Numbered from the stretch's first letter, positions 10,330 through 22,265 are shown. The stretch: 64,000 nucleotides of DNA from Phytoseiulus persimilis (GCA_037576195.1 CM075104.1:6392775-6456774); one strand, 5' to 3'. Made by a program: numbers and translations. Notes: generated by a model not told the origin, from the letters alone.

Positions 10330-13300
10330 GAAGCGATGTACAAAAATTTGCTCCTAACACCACCGCTCCTGGTCCTGACCATATGAGTAATCGACTCAGC
10401 AATTCTCTCAACAGGAAGTTCCTCCGATTCGGTTAAAAATCTGCTCGGGGGAAGTGGGCATGCAGCTTCGAGCGTCCTTCTAATTCGCGAGAAATGACGC
10501 CCAAGGACGCTCCAGGGTGCCCAAATGTCCCCAATCAACAGGGTGTATAGAAATTCAGCTCTCATCAGACGTCCCAGATCCTTGAGAGGGAAACGATACT
10601 TCCCCGACCTGACAGTACTTCTTCAGGAACCCGACCATGATTCCCCAACTATCTGACCGTTAGTTGAGCGACAATGTGATCAGAGTTCTCCGATCCCCAA
10701 ATCCAACCTGATCCGGGCGAAAAAAAATTCAGAAACGCAGTCACTCTTGGTCCCCTAACTTCTTCCGCCCCGGTGCGCGGCTGAACCGCATTCAACCTGA
10801 TCTGGGCGCGAGCCACCTGATTCCGTCGACGGCTCGACATGGCTGGGAGTGAGGGACTCCACGATGGAGTGTATGGACTTGCTCCACATTTTCCCTTCTC
10901 AGAATTTCGAGAGCTCTTCCAGGTCGCTGCTTAGAGGAATAATTTATGCTCGAGTCTCGTTGGATGCTCCTGAGCAAGCCAATCCAGCCCATGAGGATCA
11001 GAAGTGATCTTCCGAATGTGACCACTGCGGAGGCTTTTCGGACGAGGCGCAGTCTCACCACGTTGGGAGCCCAGTTGTTGGATCGCGTCGGGAGTCGGGA
11101 TTCCATGGGCAGATAGCTACCGCAGCACTCTTTGTGCGACAGCCTTGATACAATCACATCGGTCCGCTCCGAATTCCGGATTTTCCAAGGTACCATCTCC
11201 GATTATCCGTTTAATCCTCGACGAGTGGAGCTCGTATGCTCCGAGAGCCGAGTCTTCACGGAATCTGCAGACGACTGAACAAGGCATGGTAAGGTCAACT
11301 CAGATAGGACGGAGGCCAGCTCCTCCTAACCCAGTGTGCGTCAACTTGATGACTTAGGAAATGTGTTTCAGCGCCGAGTTCTGTCAACTGGGGGAGCACA
11401 CATGTTCGGATGATTTTTATGGTTGCCATATCGGGAAACAGTGCATCAAGGAGTTGCCATCCGAACTTATTTCGGGAGAATCGTGCGAGTCCGTCAGTTC
11501 GATTCGCAGCAAGCCGGAGAAAACTTGTGCTCCCGGGATTGGAACGGGACTCGTTTAGCTCCTCCGATCGATTGCGTATCAAAAGTCGATGTAGATCGTG
11601 AACCAAGAGGTGCCCCGAAGAACTGGAAGGGTTGAACCGGGAACGAATTGGAGAGGGAGAACAGTGGAGCTCCCAAACGGCGATCTTGGTGGAATTCGGG
11701 ATTGGCAGCGAAGCAAGTACAACTGAAAAACGTTGATGGCAGCAAAAGATTTCCAGAAGGTTTAATAAGATGACAATTCTGAATTTAAAATTCAGTTCCA
11801 CGAGCAGGCGCCGAAAGGAGGACGAACAGATGTCCACGAACGCGCACCCGAAATGTGCATAAATTAAGCGTTTGTAAGACGGACGCGCACGGGGACTTTC
11901 CGTACGATTCTCACAGAGTTTCGCTCGTATCTCATGGAAGAAGGTGTGCCGAGCCCTGCAATATAAACGGGATAGTTTTCATTCTGACGCCAACGCAGTC
12001 GCTATTGTCATCCGTCTGAGAGACGGACACAAACGAAGCCCATTCGGAGAGAGCGGAATCCCAAGAGCGGATCAGCAAATAGACTTTTCAGTGCTTCCGA
12101 TGGCGCTCGAGTTCATCAGAGATTATTTCTCCACGGGATATTCTTGTGCTCACCCCATCGCTCAGAGTTCGCTTGGCCTCTATTACCCTGATTCCCTCAT
12201 CGCTATCATCCGCTTCGTACAAAGAGGTTACCGGAAGTACACGTAGAAACTTGCCAGATCACTACCGGAGCATTCCGATGGTTTATACGTTGAGGAAGTT
12301 TGCTGTTGAGCTTCGCAGGTACGTTCATCAGCAACAACGTGGTCGCTGTCACGGCTACGCGCACGATACGACGATGATGCTTGATCTGAATAGGAGGCTG
12401 GCACCGGCTGATAGGGACAGGATGGCCATCGTGTCAACGCTACTAATAATTATGGTTTCTGGCTCGAGCGGTTTTTGAGCACAGAAAAACTTGCCCAGCT
12501 CGAAAAAGTTTTGTCGAAAGACGTGGGATTTTTGTCCATACGGATTTGAGTGACGCTATTGCTTATCAGCCGAGTCCTGCCCTGGTAAACAGTTCCGGAC
12601 GGCCGTGTCACGTACTCAACACGCCCGATGTGCCCAGGAAACGGTAACAGCAGGAGCCCGGTTTCGCGGCAGCCACGTCTAGGATTTTTCGCAACAAAAA
12701 AATTCACCTCATACTTGCACAGAAGCGAACTCTCGGTAATCGTGACAAGGGGTTTCGCCTGGAATCAGGGTAGGAATCACTTGTGAGTGCCGCCGGTCTT
12801 CTTATCCTTTTTTCCTTCTGCCCGGAATCGCGGGGAATGGGTGGAGGAGGTTGCGCAGCCGGTGTCGTAGAAATCGACAACGGCGTTCACTGGAGGAAAT
12901 TGAACAGCACCCATGGCGTTTATTCGTGAAGCCTCTCGCCGAAATAAAAGGTGGCGCTTGAGCTCCGACCTCCCGTTACATACGGCCCAAGTTCTGCTGA
13001 GCAATTATGCATCCATGATGCATATCGCGCCGATCACACGAGGATCTCGGCCGTCTACGAAGGAATTCCTTGACGAATCGAGGCTGACAATTGAACTGTA
13101 TCGAACGGAACAATACTTTGAGCTGCGGGAGTTGGAGTATCCACCGGCGGTGCTAACTCGCAGAGTTTCTTCTGTCCCTGCCCCAATCCCACGGCAGCCC
13201 CGCTCCGAAGTTGGAAAGAGGAATTCTGAAGTTGGTTCATGACTTGCTCTGACGTGCTCCCTTCGGACGAACAGCGAGATGAGATGATCTCGCACTTACC

Positions 13301-13400
13301 GCGAGAAAAGTTCCTATAACTGAGGGAAACGGGTAAGACTGAACGACGCGACTCCCGGGTGAAGATGCGTTCGAGCTCAGATCCGAGGCTGTCATCGCTT
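10330..13400. other. Intergenic stretch, no supported gene
   Basis: The longest frame (minus, 11295-11837, 180 codons) shows no domain and is within chance length. A 17-base motif (caacctgatc.gggcg) occurs twice, near 10707 and 10794. A 61-residue ATG frame at 13055-13240 (minus) has ordinary composition but no splice or poly(A) support. Confidence 0.5.
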
Positions 13401-13429
13401 TGATGAACGGACGGTTCAGTGAGCTTGAT

Positions 13430-13707
13430 GCGAAAGTTCAGGAACTTCCCTCGCGTCTTCCTATACTCCGTTCACCGAATCAAGAAGCGACTTCGACGAG
13501 TGCGAACGTATCCATGATGATCCCGAGGGACGGGAAAACTCAAATCTCGACGGGACTTCGGCGAGTCTCGTCAATGCTACGGAGTTGCTCGTCCGGGTAT
13601 GTGGATCATTCTCTGTCGTTGCAGACATTCTGCTGGCGGGATTCTGCAGGAGACACGTCATCGAAGAGATGTTCCCGCCCCTCAGAGGGAATATGGGAAA
13701 CAATCTG
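13430..13707 (+). CDS. Possible exon with acidic linker and HEAT-like amphipathic helices
   Basis: One plus-strand frame is open from a TGA near 13420 to a good donor (CTG|GTAAGA) at 13708. It encodes an acidic polar stretch (SDFDECERIHDDPEG...) and then two amphipathic helices (TELLVRVCGSFSVVADILL, then GFCRRHVIEEMFPPL). The helix pair, separated by 'GFCRR', loosely resembles a HEAT repeat from the C-terminal half of TTI1-like proteins, judged from memory. No neighbouring exons could be joined, and another frame over the same bases (13370-13560) also looks helical. The left boundary is a guess. Confidence 0.2.
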
Positions 13708-14652
13708 GTAAGATGGCTTCGTCAACGGTGTAAGTTCACAGACTCAGTGTCAATTAGGTGGCAAGTATGTATGGCGTCTCGTTCGGAGCACGAGATTATC
13801 TCAAGCGCTTGTTCGAGTAGCCCCAATGGATCACCCCCAGTTTTATTGAGCTTTCTGCCGATTACACTACCGCGGATGAATCCAGCTGACCGAAGCTGCC
13901 GTCCCCCTGCATGTTGTTGTCGATGAATTCGCGTTGCATGAAATTATCGACGTGCTTGTTGGGACTTGCAAGGGAACTATACGAAGTGTAACGTCCAGAT
14001 TTGGATGAGAGGTTTGAATGACAGGTACCAGTTTGGTAGTCTATGCTGGGCCATGTTTGGGCCCAGAGTTGATCGTCTTGAATGAGCCCGTGTTTCTTTC
14101 TTCTCGAGGGAGCCGAAATTGGAGAAAAATACGTTTTCCGGCTTTCCAGGGCCGATTGACTCCCCTATTCCTGATACGTGACCAGAGTTTTCGACTTTGG
14201 ATCAGTGACTGGAGTAGGTAGAACACAGAGAGATCGAGTGAATCTCGTTTCACCCAAGTCAGAGCGGAAAGCAACATTGTGGGTGACCTATGAAGCATAG
14301 TCTTCAACGGGTGTGAAAGCAGGAAAATCCATTTTTTTTTCGAATTTCGGACCTCTCTAGAAAAAAAACACGGGTCTATTTAAGACGATCAACTGCGGGC
14401 CTGAACATGACCGACCATGGACTGCAAAATGAGCACCTTCTCATGCAAATCTGGGTGTTACACTTCGTAAAGTCCCCTTGTCAGAGTCTGAAGACACCCT
14501 GACATGCCAGTTAGTATGATCATCTGATCGACAGCCCCGTCGGGTAGGAAAGCTTCCATTGTCTCAGCACAAGTCCACCTTGTGTCCAACTGAGACTAAC
14601 CATCGGGCTCAGCGCTCAATGCAGTCGTTGAAAGACGACTCCACTCGCATTC

Positions 14653-14803
14653 TTGGAAACATTCAAGCGAGACTTCGACGAAATCTTTCACGACGTATTT
14701 CGAGCCAACAAAAAACGTCTATTGGCGAGTCTCTGCAAGGGGCATACTCATAAGAAGGCGGAGCTCCCCGAGACTTCCGAAGTAGAGACTTCCGGCCCAC
14801 ATC
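14653..14803 (+). other. Open frame with a charged helix, directly before a foldback element
   Basis: A plus-strand frame (TTG at 14653; the frame opens after a TGA at about 14628) reads ETFKRDFDEIFHDVFRANK and then a Lys- and Glu-rich stretch, before running into the repeats of the element at 14804. There is no ATG at its beginning and no splice support. It may be a decayed exon or part of a larger mobile element. Not recognised. Confidence 0.15.
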
Positions 14804-15278
14804 TGGCGTCACTCGGTACAACGGTTACAAGCTCGAAAACCCAGGAGCTCGAAGAGCCGGGGGTTCGAAAACCCAGGAGCTCGAAAAGCCGGGGGTTCGA
14901 AAACCCAGGAGCTCGAAATGTCTCTCCCTCAAATTAGGTTCCGTTCGATCCCACCGAACCTCCTATGCAGAGCCTTCGAGTTCCCGAATAGGACGGCGAA
15001 CATACTAGAAGGGACATCCAAGCGAATTCGGATACCGATTGTATCTTGATATCCCTGGGTCGCACTGGGAGATATGTGTGGTACCAATCGCGAAAACCTC
15101 GTGATACTCTTTTCTCGTATCAGCTTCTCCACGCTCTACCCAGAAGGTTCGTCGTGTTCAAATCGAACCCGATTTGGGGGAAAGAGTTTTGGAGATGCCG
15201 TGTTTTCGAGCTCTCTGGTTTTTGTTTCGAGCTGCCGGGTTTTCGAGCTCCCGGTTGTACACCGGTACAACGACGCCA
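14804..15278. mobile_element. Foldback-type element with ~130-bp inverted arms and internal 32-bp repeats
   Basis: The left arm begins TGGCGTCACTCGGTACAACGG and the right arm ends CCGGTACAACGACGCCA, its imperfect inverse complement. The left arm holds 2.8 copies of a 32-bp unit (starts 14832, 14864, 14896) built on TTCGAAAACCCAGGAGCTCG. The right arm carries the inverse motif (TTTTCGAGCTC...) three times at about 15200-15252. Further in, GAACCTCC and its inverted counterpart CAGAAGGTTCG extend the pairing. The centre (about 14950-15120) is unique. No transposase is encoded and no clean target duplication was found. Structure resembles foldback elements; the family is unknown. Confidence 0.6.
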
Positions 15279-15479
15279 CCGATCCCGAGACGGATTCGGG
15301 AGAAGGTACGATAGTTATTGACGATATCAATCCCAGCTCCGTTCGGAGCTCAATCTCGAGAAACGCCACGATGCGATTCGGAGGGTTCTTCGGATCATTC
15401 TGCCTCGGTCTTGATTGGAATAATTCATTGCCTGTTTACCACATAATAGAACTTAGTTCCCCGAGTTATTCGAGTCTGG

Positions 15480-16640
15480 GTCTCGACTCACATAACAAAG
15501 CATGATAGCGGGGACATCCTCCTCCACAAAACGTGCATATACAATCGTCGTTTGGTGTCTTGCGTCTGGGGGTGATACAGAGCTTGTGATGGTAGCCATG
15601 CACCAGGTAACGTGTGAAAAAGTGTATTTTCGGGAACCGGCTTGCTCCAACACTCTTTGCGTTCCATGATGGGGGCCCCTCCAAGATTTCTCTCGCCTCC
15701 GCTACTTTTTGCTTCCACTCCTCCATGAAAACCTGTTGTGCTGTCGTCGATGTCGCCTTCACGTACATTCTCAAGATTTCGACGAAAGGTGTGTCGATGC
15801 CAGCTAGTATCTGTTGACTGCTTTGGGAGGACCCTCTTCATATATGAGCAGTAACATTCCTCCAGCGTGATGAAATTTCCCGGAGTTAGGTGATGCCATA
15901 GTCTTCCCATCCCGTAGCCAACAGTCACGGGGCAAGTCTCGCCGATTCTAGGAATATCTCCGATTTCCCTCCCAAGTCGAAAATGATTCTTATCCTCTGA
16001 AAGTCCTGCACGAATTCAGTAGATCCTCATGTATTCCGAGATTCATCCGCCTAACTGCTCTGATGGCTCTCGCTTGATTTTCGACGATCCTTATAATTAC
16101 GAAGAGAAAACAGGGGGTCATATTCTTGGTTTCGCCTGATTCTAAAAATCGCAATTTCCCGATTTTCGGCCCTTTCAGTGAAACCGTCGGTGTTGGCCCC
16201 ACCCATCGCCAATTTTGAGTGGCTGTCTCTCATTTTTTGCCCGATCCGAAGACCCACAGACTGGAATCAACCTCCCGCTCGCAGCATCGATGGACAAGAA
16301 CATTCACGTCGTCGGCTCAATCGTATTCCGAAAGTTCCAGACTGTCCAACGATTCCGTTTAGCAGACATAATACCCTGTATAAGCTTGGGCATTGCTTTG
16401 ATGCTGATCAGTTTCTTTGCTGTGTCGACCGATAGGACGTAGGGGTCTCCGATTTTGGCGTGCATAGCGGCGGCTGTCTTAAAGCAGACTTCCTCGATAT
16501 GATTGGTGAAACAGGTTCCCGTCGTTTGCAATCGGAATTCTGCGTCGGTCTGAGAATGCGTGAACTTGAGAATTATTCCGAGTCAGGAAGCGTAATTCTT
16601 ATCGCGGTTGCTGAAGTACGCCGAATATCAATCTTTCATG
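15480..16640 (-). pseudogene. Degenerate LINE (non-LTR retrotransposon) ORF2 C-terminal remnant, interrupted
   Basis: Read on the minus strand, about 16300-16520 encodes NHIEEVCFKTAAAMHAK followed by SVDTAKKLISIKAMPKL, the usual stretch after the reverse-transcriptase core in arthropod LINEs. At 15928-15830 comes LWHHLTPGNFITLEECY...YMKRVL. After a frame change, 15774-15488 encodes EEWKQKVAEA, then FFTRYLVHGYHHKLC and CICTFCGGGCPRYHALLC, a Cys-Cys-His-Cys cluster typical of these ORF2 C-termini. Frameshifts and stops show it is dead. In related elements the KAMPKL and LWHHL parts are adjacent; here about 0.4 kb (about 15930-16370) lies between them, so a later insertion is inferred. The family is recognised by motif pattern only. 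Confidence 0.7.
15930..16370. other. Inferred insertion splitting the LINE remnant
   Basis: This stretch separates two parts of the LINE reading that are normally contiguous and shows no LINE similarity itself. On the minus strand the junction near 16380 reads TATACAGGGTATTATGTC, resembling the TA-CAGGGTGGTC end of the element at 48100. The other end (near 15925) is only weakly similar, so the type of insertion is uncertain. Confidence 0.35.
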
Positions 16641-16649
16641 TTCTATTCC

Positions 16650-17840
16650 GACGACGCAGAAACCGCTGATGATTGGTGCTATGACTAGGGTATCTTTGTT
16701 CTATGGGTGAAATTCATCCTGGGATTATGGTCACGAGTGCTCGCTGGGGAACGATAGGGAACAGATGGGGAACTTCGTCTATGATGGGAGTCGTTTATGC
16801 GCAGCCAGGTTCTCGACAATGGGAAGGCGGATGAACCGTTTGAGTCGTGGATTGATAGTCTGTCTGTCTGTGTGTTCTCAATAGATTCTAAGGGCGGCCT
16901 CCGCCGTATCGTTTCGTGAACTCTTCTGTAAGAGACTTTGTAAGATACCGTTGAGATTCGAGGAACGGCACCAAGATGGCGTTCGTCCTCTGGGCACCAT
17001 TCCCCGGAATTTCACGCGAATTGCTAAAAAAAAAGAAGGTCATCCACTCATACTTCCAAAAACTACCGCTTCCAAGAGATCTCACCTGAGAAGAGTTATG
17101 AAGAGCGAAATGAACGCAGAAAACTGAGGATCTCGCGTTACGAACCCAACATGTGCGAGCGAGAGCCGACCCATTCTCACACGAAATATTGGCATATCAC
17201 CATGCCTCTGATACGATACAACTAGATCGATGCAGTGTGCGATGTTCTGCGAATCGTAGGGCGGTGGGCTCGGAAAATAGAGTGGAAAACAGCGTATTTT
17301 TCTACAATCTAATGCCTAAATGTGCTGTCCATAACTCAAATCATGGGTTATCGTCACTGTCTCCTCAACCTGAGATGAAAAGGATCAAGCGTCGAGGTGA
17401 CAGTATGTGAGATAATGGCGAAACAGCAAGTTGATCCTGTCTACGCTTGAGTCGCCGATGTTTCCACATCTCCCCAATTATCCCAGGACATTGTTAGACG
17501 TTGTTCGGGACCTTGCTAGTTTAATATTGGCGAGATCGATGATTCTACGTTCGGATCACGCATAGAGGAAGATAACACTTGTTATGTCCCGGATACGCCT
17601 TGACCTGCAATTCAGTCGAAAACCCTTGAGACAGGCGTATGCTCCGGTCACAATGAGCACACCTTATGAACGCCACCCCTTCGCATCATTTTCGGATAGG
17701 GATCCGAATCTGGAATCGATACCACACTCGAATGCGGAGCAGAATCCGCATCCGAATCTGGGTCGGATTAGGATTCGGGAAGTCTGGGCTAGCCGGATTC
17801 GGACCCGCTTCCGAGATCCGTGCCCGTTTGCCTGACTGTC
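16650..17840. other. Intergenic stretch, nothing recognised
   Basis: Short overlapping frames only. A locally repetitive run of GGATTCGG/GAATC words lies at 17700-17800, and frames through it are low-complexity (Arg/Ile/Pro). Confidence 0.5.
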
Positions 17841-17844
17841 TGCG

Positions 17845-17880
17845 CTGTGACGTAGCCAGGATTCTCCCTGGGGGGGGGGG
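17845..17880. mobile_element. Solo end of a hAT-type miniature element with poly-G
   Basis: CTGTGACGTAGCCAGG matches 13 of 16 bases of the inverted right terminus of the complete element at 62595-62814 (CCGTGGCGTACCCAGG). As there, a poly-G run follows (17870-17880). No opposite end was found in the next 300 bases, so this is a truncated or decayed copy. Confidence 0.55.
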
Positions 17881-18292
17881 AGAAGAAGTTTTTCCTCGTC
17901 CGCCTACCTTCCACGCGTTCTGTGAAACTCCGAGGAAACCTTTCCTTTGTTTCCTGCAGAATTGGTGACAGAGAATTTATGGAATCGGTCCATCTAGGGA
18001 GTCCACCGAGGACGGTGGGATCGCCTTGTCAACAACAACAGAAGAGCCTACCTTCTACTTGAAAGCTCAGGAGCGAGGCGCTGAGCTTTTCGTTCCTCGT
18101 GTAATTTAGGATCGATGGTCTTCATTGATCGCCTCCACCATATTACGTTACGCCGGCCGAGTCCGACTGCGTTCCCAGGCTTGGAGGCGCTTTTCTCCCT
18201 CTCCATGGGGGAGAATCAATCAAGGAATACCATCCCGGATTGAAAAATATCTTCGGCTGTCGCTGGAGTTTCTCTCGCTGATTTCGCTCCAT

Positions 18293-18510
18293 CTACTCGG
18301 ATATGACATTGAAGCGCTTCATGGTGCTCACGAGGAGCTCGTCTTGTGCTCCGCAGTTCAGCTCCTCGAGATAGACGTTGAATCCTCCCTTCGGATGTTT
18401 CAGAAGCCGTTCTCGTGGACTGCGTATCACCTCCTCGAATCTAACTTTGAACTGCTTCCTGACTCGTAGACGGTCCCCTACGCTCTTGTGGACACTCGGT
18501 CTGGCGGATT
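18293..18510 (-). pseudogene. Unrecognised open frame beside the 44-bp repeat array
   Basis: A minus-strand frame with no start codon reads, in part, VRKQFKVRFEEVIRSPRERL, then HPKGGFNVYLEELNCGAQDE, ending FNVISE at a TAG (18293-18295). Its composition looks protein-like (basic helix, then Gly-Phe-Asn-Val-Tyr-Leu). Upstream it must change frame to continue into the array. It may be a decayed gene or transposon fragment. No family is recognised. Confidence 0.2.
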
Positions 18511-18544
18511 CTCGAAGACGGCCTCGTAAACACTCTTACACGTC

Positions 18545-18812
18545 AAATCACTTCCATAGACCCCGGAGACTGGGGTCGGATCGACCCCACAATCACCTCT
18601 TAAGACTCCAAAAAGTATGTTCAAATCGACGACGGAATCACCTCCTCGTACCCAGAAAAGTTTGGTCCGATCAATCATGAGATCAGCTTCCAAGACTCCG
18701 AAAAGTATGGTCAGATCGACCCCATACTCGCCTCTGTAGACTCCAGAAAGTACGGTCGAATCGACCCGGAATCACCTCCTCAGACCCAGAGAAGTATGGT
18801 CAGATCGTACCT
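18545..18812. repeat. Array of six ~44-bp tandem repeats
   Basis: Copies start near 18545, 18591, 18636, 18680, 18724 and 18769. The consensus is roughly aatcacctcct.agactccagaaagtatggtcagatcgaccc. Copies differ from each other by roughly a fifth of their bases. The same family occurs at 234-365. Confidence 0.8.
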
Positions 18813-19974
18813 GCACGTATCGAGAACATTCTCCCTTGGGCTGATGAGGAGAGAAGCTTTCTCAAGTTCCAAAGCCATCGTCTTGAACTGCCGTGATCTC
18901 GTTTGGTAGACGTCTACGTTTCGTGGTCGCTGGCGGCTATTCGAGAGCTCAATCCGAAAGCTGAGAAAACTCCTGCGAGCGTATCCCAGCGGGATTTTCT
19001 CGACTGGTCGATCACCTTGAGCCCAGTTTGTTTCTATTCAGAGTCGACGTGCTGGATCTCGCCGTTGCCCGCCGGAAATGTGCTGCGAATTCTTTTAATT
19101 CCCGTGGTTGTAATGTGCAACAAAAACCCTTTCGGCGCCATATGAATCCAGTGGCTCTGTGCTTCAGATCGCAGAAACCTGATATCGAGGCTGGAACCAG
19201 CAATTTCTAATGGGCAAAGGCTTCCGTCACTTTTCAAGTGAAAACGTCTTTCCAGACGCCAGAGATGCAGTTTCGCAGCACTTCAGCACTCGAGGAACGG
19301 AACCAATGGAACTTCGAACGAAGTTCTGTCCCCAAACCAGGGCTGGACAAGAAGCGGCCCCCGCGTGGCCCACCGGTTCTTCCGTTTCCGGGTAGTTTGA
19401 CTCGAATCAGGAAACTCACGCCATGCGTGACTTTTCCGGAATCGGCCTCCCACCAGAATGCTGCAGCCCAAAGTACACACCCAGTTTATCATCATACACA
19501 CTGCCCTGGAATCTAGAAGTGCAACATATAGGTATGTACGAGGTATTTGGTTTTGGGGGGTTCAAGAAGTTTGGTTCAAGAATCAAGAACCGCTTGTTAG
19601 AGAACTTCGTTGCGGTTGTTTTCATGGTTTTCCTCGCGGATTCCACCGATGTGAAGCGTAGAATCTTACAGCAAACGCACTCCGTCGAGGAGGATTTCAG
19701 AGCGCTTCCCGTTCATCGTAGACATGCCGCTGCGCCGGAGAGTGTCGCCGACCCGTTTTGAGAATACTTCGGGGGTCAAGAGCGGACTATCGAAGCGCGG
19801 TGATTCAACGGGGGGAGCTAAAATCGTCGGATCGCAGATTTTTTGACGTCCAAGGGAAAGATCGTCGATTCGGGATCGTCCAGGAGTTACGGGAGGTAAT
19901 GCCAGGATAACGAAATTCATCAAGCGGGAAGGCCGTCAGAATCGGTTGGCACCAATCGCTTGCTAACTTTTCTT
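18813..19974. other. Intergenic stretch, nothing recognised
   Basis: Several 60-110-codon frames on both strands overlap one another and have no recognisable domain, splice pattern or poly(A) support. Confidence 0.5.
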
Positions 19975-20435
19975 GTTCTCAGACCTCGTAGAAGAATTAT
20001 TCGATTCTGGAAATTCTCTCTGCGATCGATAGCTGATCTCTTCCAGATCTCGACGACCGATCGCATGAGCATGCTAGAAATCACTAATCTGTTGAAAATT
20101 TTGGAATTTTTCGAGCTCGGCTTCCCCGAGGAGACACGGGGCGCTTGAAAAGGGTCGCCAATTTCGAGCTCTGGATCGACCAGAGCCATTTTTTCAGCGA
20201 ATGTCGGGAATCCTCTGCCGCATCCAATACGAGCTAGATCGGTTCTTTTGCGGCGTTCCTCGGACAGTTTTGTTGAGAAAAGGTCGAAAAAAGATGCGTT
20301 TTTCGAGGCTCGCCAAGAGAGTCTTTCTCGACCGATTGATCGCGAAATGGATTCCCAGAACCCAACGATTTTTCACCGAGTTATGAGCGGAAGATGGAGC
20401 GTCGAGATGATTCCCGACTTACATTAACCGCCCTG
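19975..20435. mobile_element. Diverged copy of the long-arm miniature transposon seen at 48.1 kb
   Basis: At 19995-20030 the words GAAGAATTATTCGATTCTGGAA...GATCGATAGCTG match the left arm of the element at 48100-48648. At 20350-20435 CCCAGAAC..., TTTTTCACCGA.TTATGAGCGGAAG and ATTCCCGACTTACATTAACCGCCCTG match its right arm and terminus. The left terminus cannot be placed and no TA duplication is evident. No coding capacity; the frames at 20194-20386 lie within it. Confidence 0.6.
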
Positions 20436-22259
20436 TCTGTCTCACTCCTTCGAGCGGTCACAAGCTCCGTGTTATCATGGTTCCCATCCAGTAGGAGCGA
20501 ATTCCGGAATAGATCAAATACTTTGCAGGCGATCCCTGTCCTTGTGAATATAGTAACTTATTCGAACCTCTCTTGTTCTCGGGCGATATAATAATGCTCG
20601 CAGCACACCACGCGAAAACACGGAGCAGCGAGAACGGAATACAGATGTACCGAACATTTTGCCTATGGGAGATTCCCAAGTCAGGATGTTTCATTTACAG
20701 AGTCTGGCAGCGGGGTCGGAGACCTCGCTCTTCCTCAGAACCACTGCGGACAGAGCAGTGTCCAATCTAGGATCATGCTTCGCGATACTTACAGTTCTCA
20801 TAGAAGAACGAGAAAAAAAAAACGTTGATACTGCCTGATATGGTCGAGAATCCGAACCATTCACACAACCGGCTCGACCCTATCGTATCGGGAACTGCGG
20901 AACAATCTAACATTCCGCGAGCCTGAACAAATCGTTACGCATGGCTCGCCCCTGGCTGGCCGAGCGCTCGCCTACTCGCTCTGTACAACCCCAACAATCT
21001 AATAACGTTAACTAAACCACAGCTGTGTCCATGACATTGGACCGATGTCCAGGAATCGATAAATTGCTTGACTAATCAATGTTGACATCGATGAGCACGG
21101 AACATGTTTCTTGTACTGTGCTGCGGTCGTTCCCTTATGGAGCTGATCTGGCCGAGACAGCGTGCAGGCCGTTGGTTTCGCATGATTCCCGATCCGTGCC
21201 TCATACATAAATAGCCTCTTGAGATTATCTAGATTCCATCTGCCGCGCATGATGATCATGCCGATTAGTGAAAAGAGTGCTGGTTCTTCCCGCGACTCGT
21301 TTATTGTCATTTTCTGGAAAGAACAAGAATGGAGTGCATCAAAGTGACGTGAGACTCGCTCGTATTCATTCAAACCCGTGTCTTTCATGCGAGAATACAC
21401 AGAAACAGGACGATCCAATTCTCAAGAGAACCACTGTCTACCCGATGACGGTCCCAGTTGACTTATAGGGCGGAATTAGGGGAGAAAGAAACTTGGAGGA
21501 TATCCAGACGCAAAGAAACTGAACGAAAAGTGACTCGTATGCTTTCGAGTGTCATCAAAAAAGCGAGAAAATGGCTCGAGAGGAACATCAGAAGTGTCTT
21601 CGAGTAGAATGAAGGAATTCGGGAATCACGCGACGCAGGTTCCGTACTTCATCCGAAGTTCTCAAATGACTCTATTCGCTCCGGTCGCATCTGAAGACAC
21701 GGGATCGGAGGTTCCGGGAACGCTGAGAGATAAACAGACGATCGGTCAGAGCTAACATCAGGCGAAACGTAACTCCCAAAATACCTCGTACTTGAAACAT
21801 CACCTATGTTCAATGTCGATTCATTTCTCGCCACTTTTCTTCCCATTTCTAAATACTACATGCGTTTCAAAACTGCTCAGCACTGTTAGGTACTTCGTTT
21901 GTGTACGTCAGAGCTGAGCCGGCGCTCGTGTGTACGACCGATGGCTGATCTCGGTCCTCAGACAGCGCGATATTCGAACTCGAGCGTTTATTTCTGGAGC
22001 TGTTGAAGGCTCGATCGACAGATTCATCTTTACGCAAGAACGCAACAGTCACTGTGGCCTTATGGGTTTCTTCCGAAACCCTTCTAGAATTGAAACCGGA
22101 GCACGCCAGGCTCGGCGGCCTAACATTCGCCACTGAACTGCTACTCAACGACAAGAATCGAATCGAAACAGTGGTTTTCCATCGGTCTCCGAACGGAGTA
22201 TTTGCCGAGAACGAGCCAGAGTGGTGAAGACACTTTGAGAAATGCGTCAGCCTGCAGTT
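20436..22259. other. Intergenic stretch, nothing recognised
   Basis: The longest frame (minus, 21008-21418, 136 codons) starts from a non-ATG codon and has no recognisable domain. No repeats or transposon ends were seen. Confidence 0.5.
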
Positions 22260-22265
22260 TTTATT
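22260..22265 (-). terminator. Polyadenylation signal AATAAA for rab11
   Basis: The plus strand reads tttatt, AATAAA in the gene's sense, 515 bases beyond the stop. The intervening 3' untranslated region is AT-rich with an unusual U/A-rich stretch at about 22505-22540. No nearer AATAAA was found. Confidence 0.55.

Noticed and set aside
10118-10565. Overlapping frames rich in Pro, Gly and Arg around 10.2 kb
   Set aside because: They read across the 99-bp hAT miniature element and its flanks.
13055-13240. 61-residue minus ATG frame with Gln-rich start
   Set aside because: No splice, poly(A) or domain support and another minus frame overlaps it.
14861-14873. GGTTCGAAAACC, resembling a tRNA B box
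   Set aside because: It is part of the 32-bp repeat of the foldback element; no A box or cloverleaf surrounds it.
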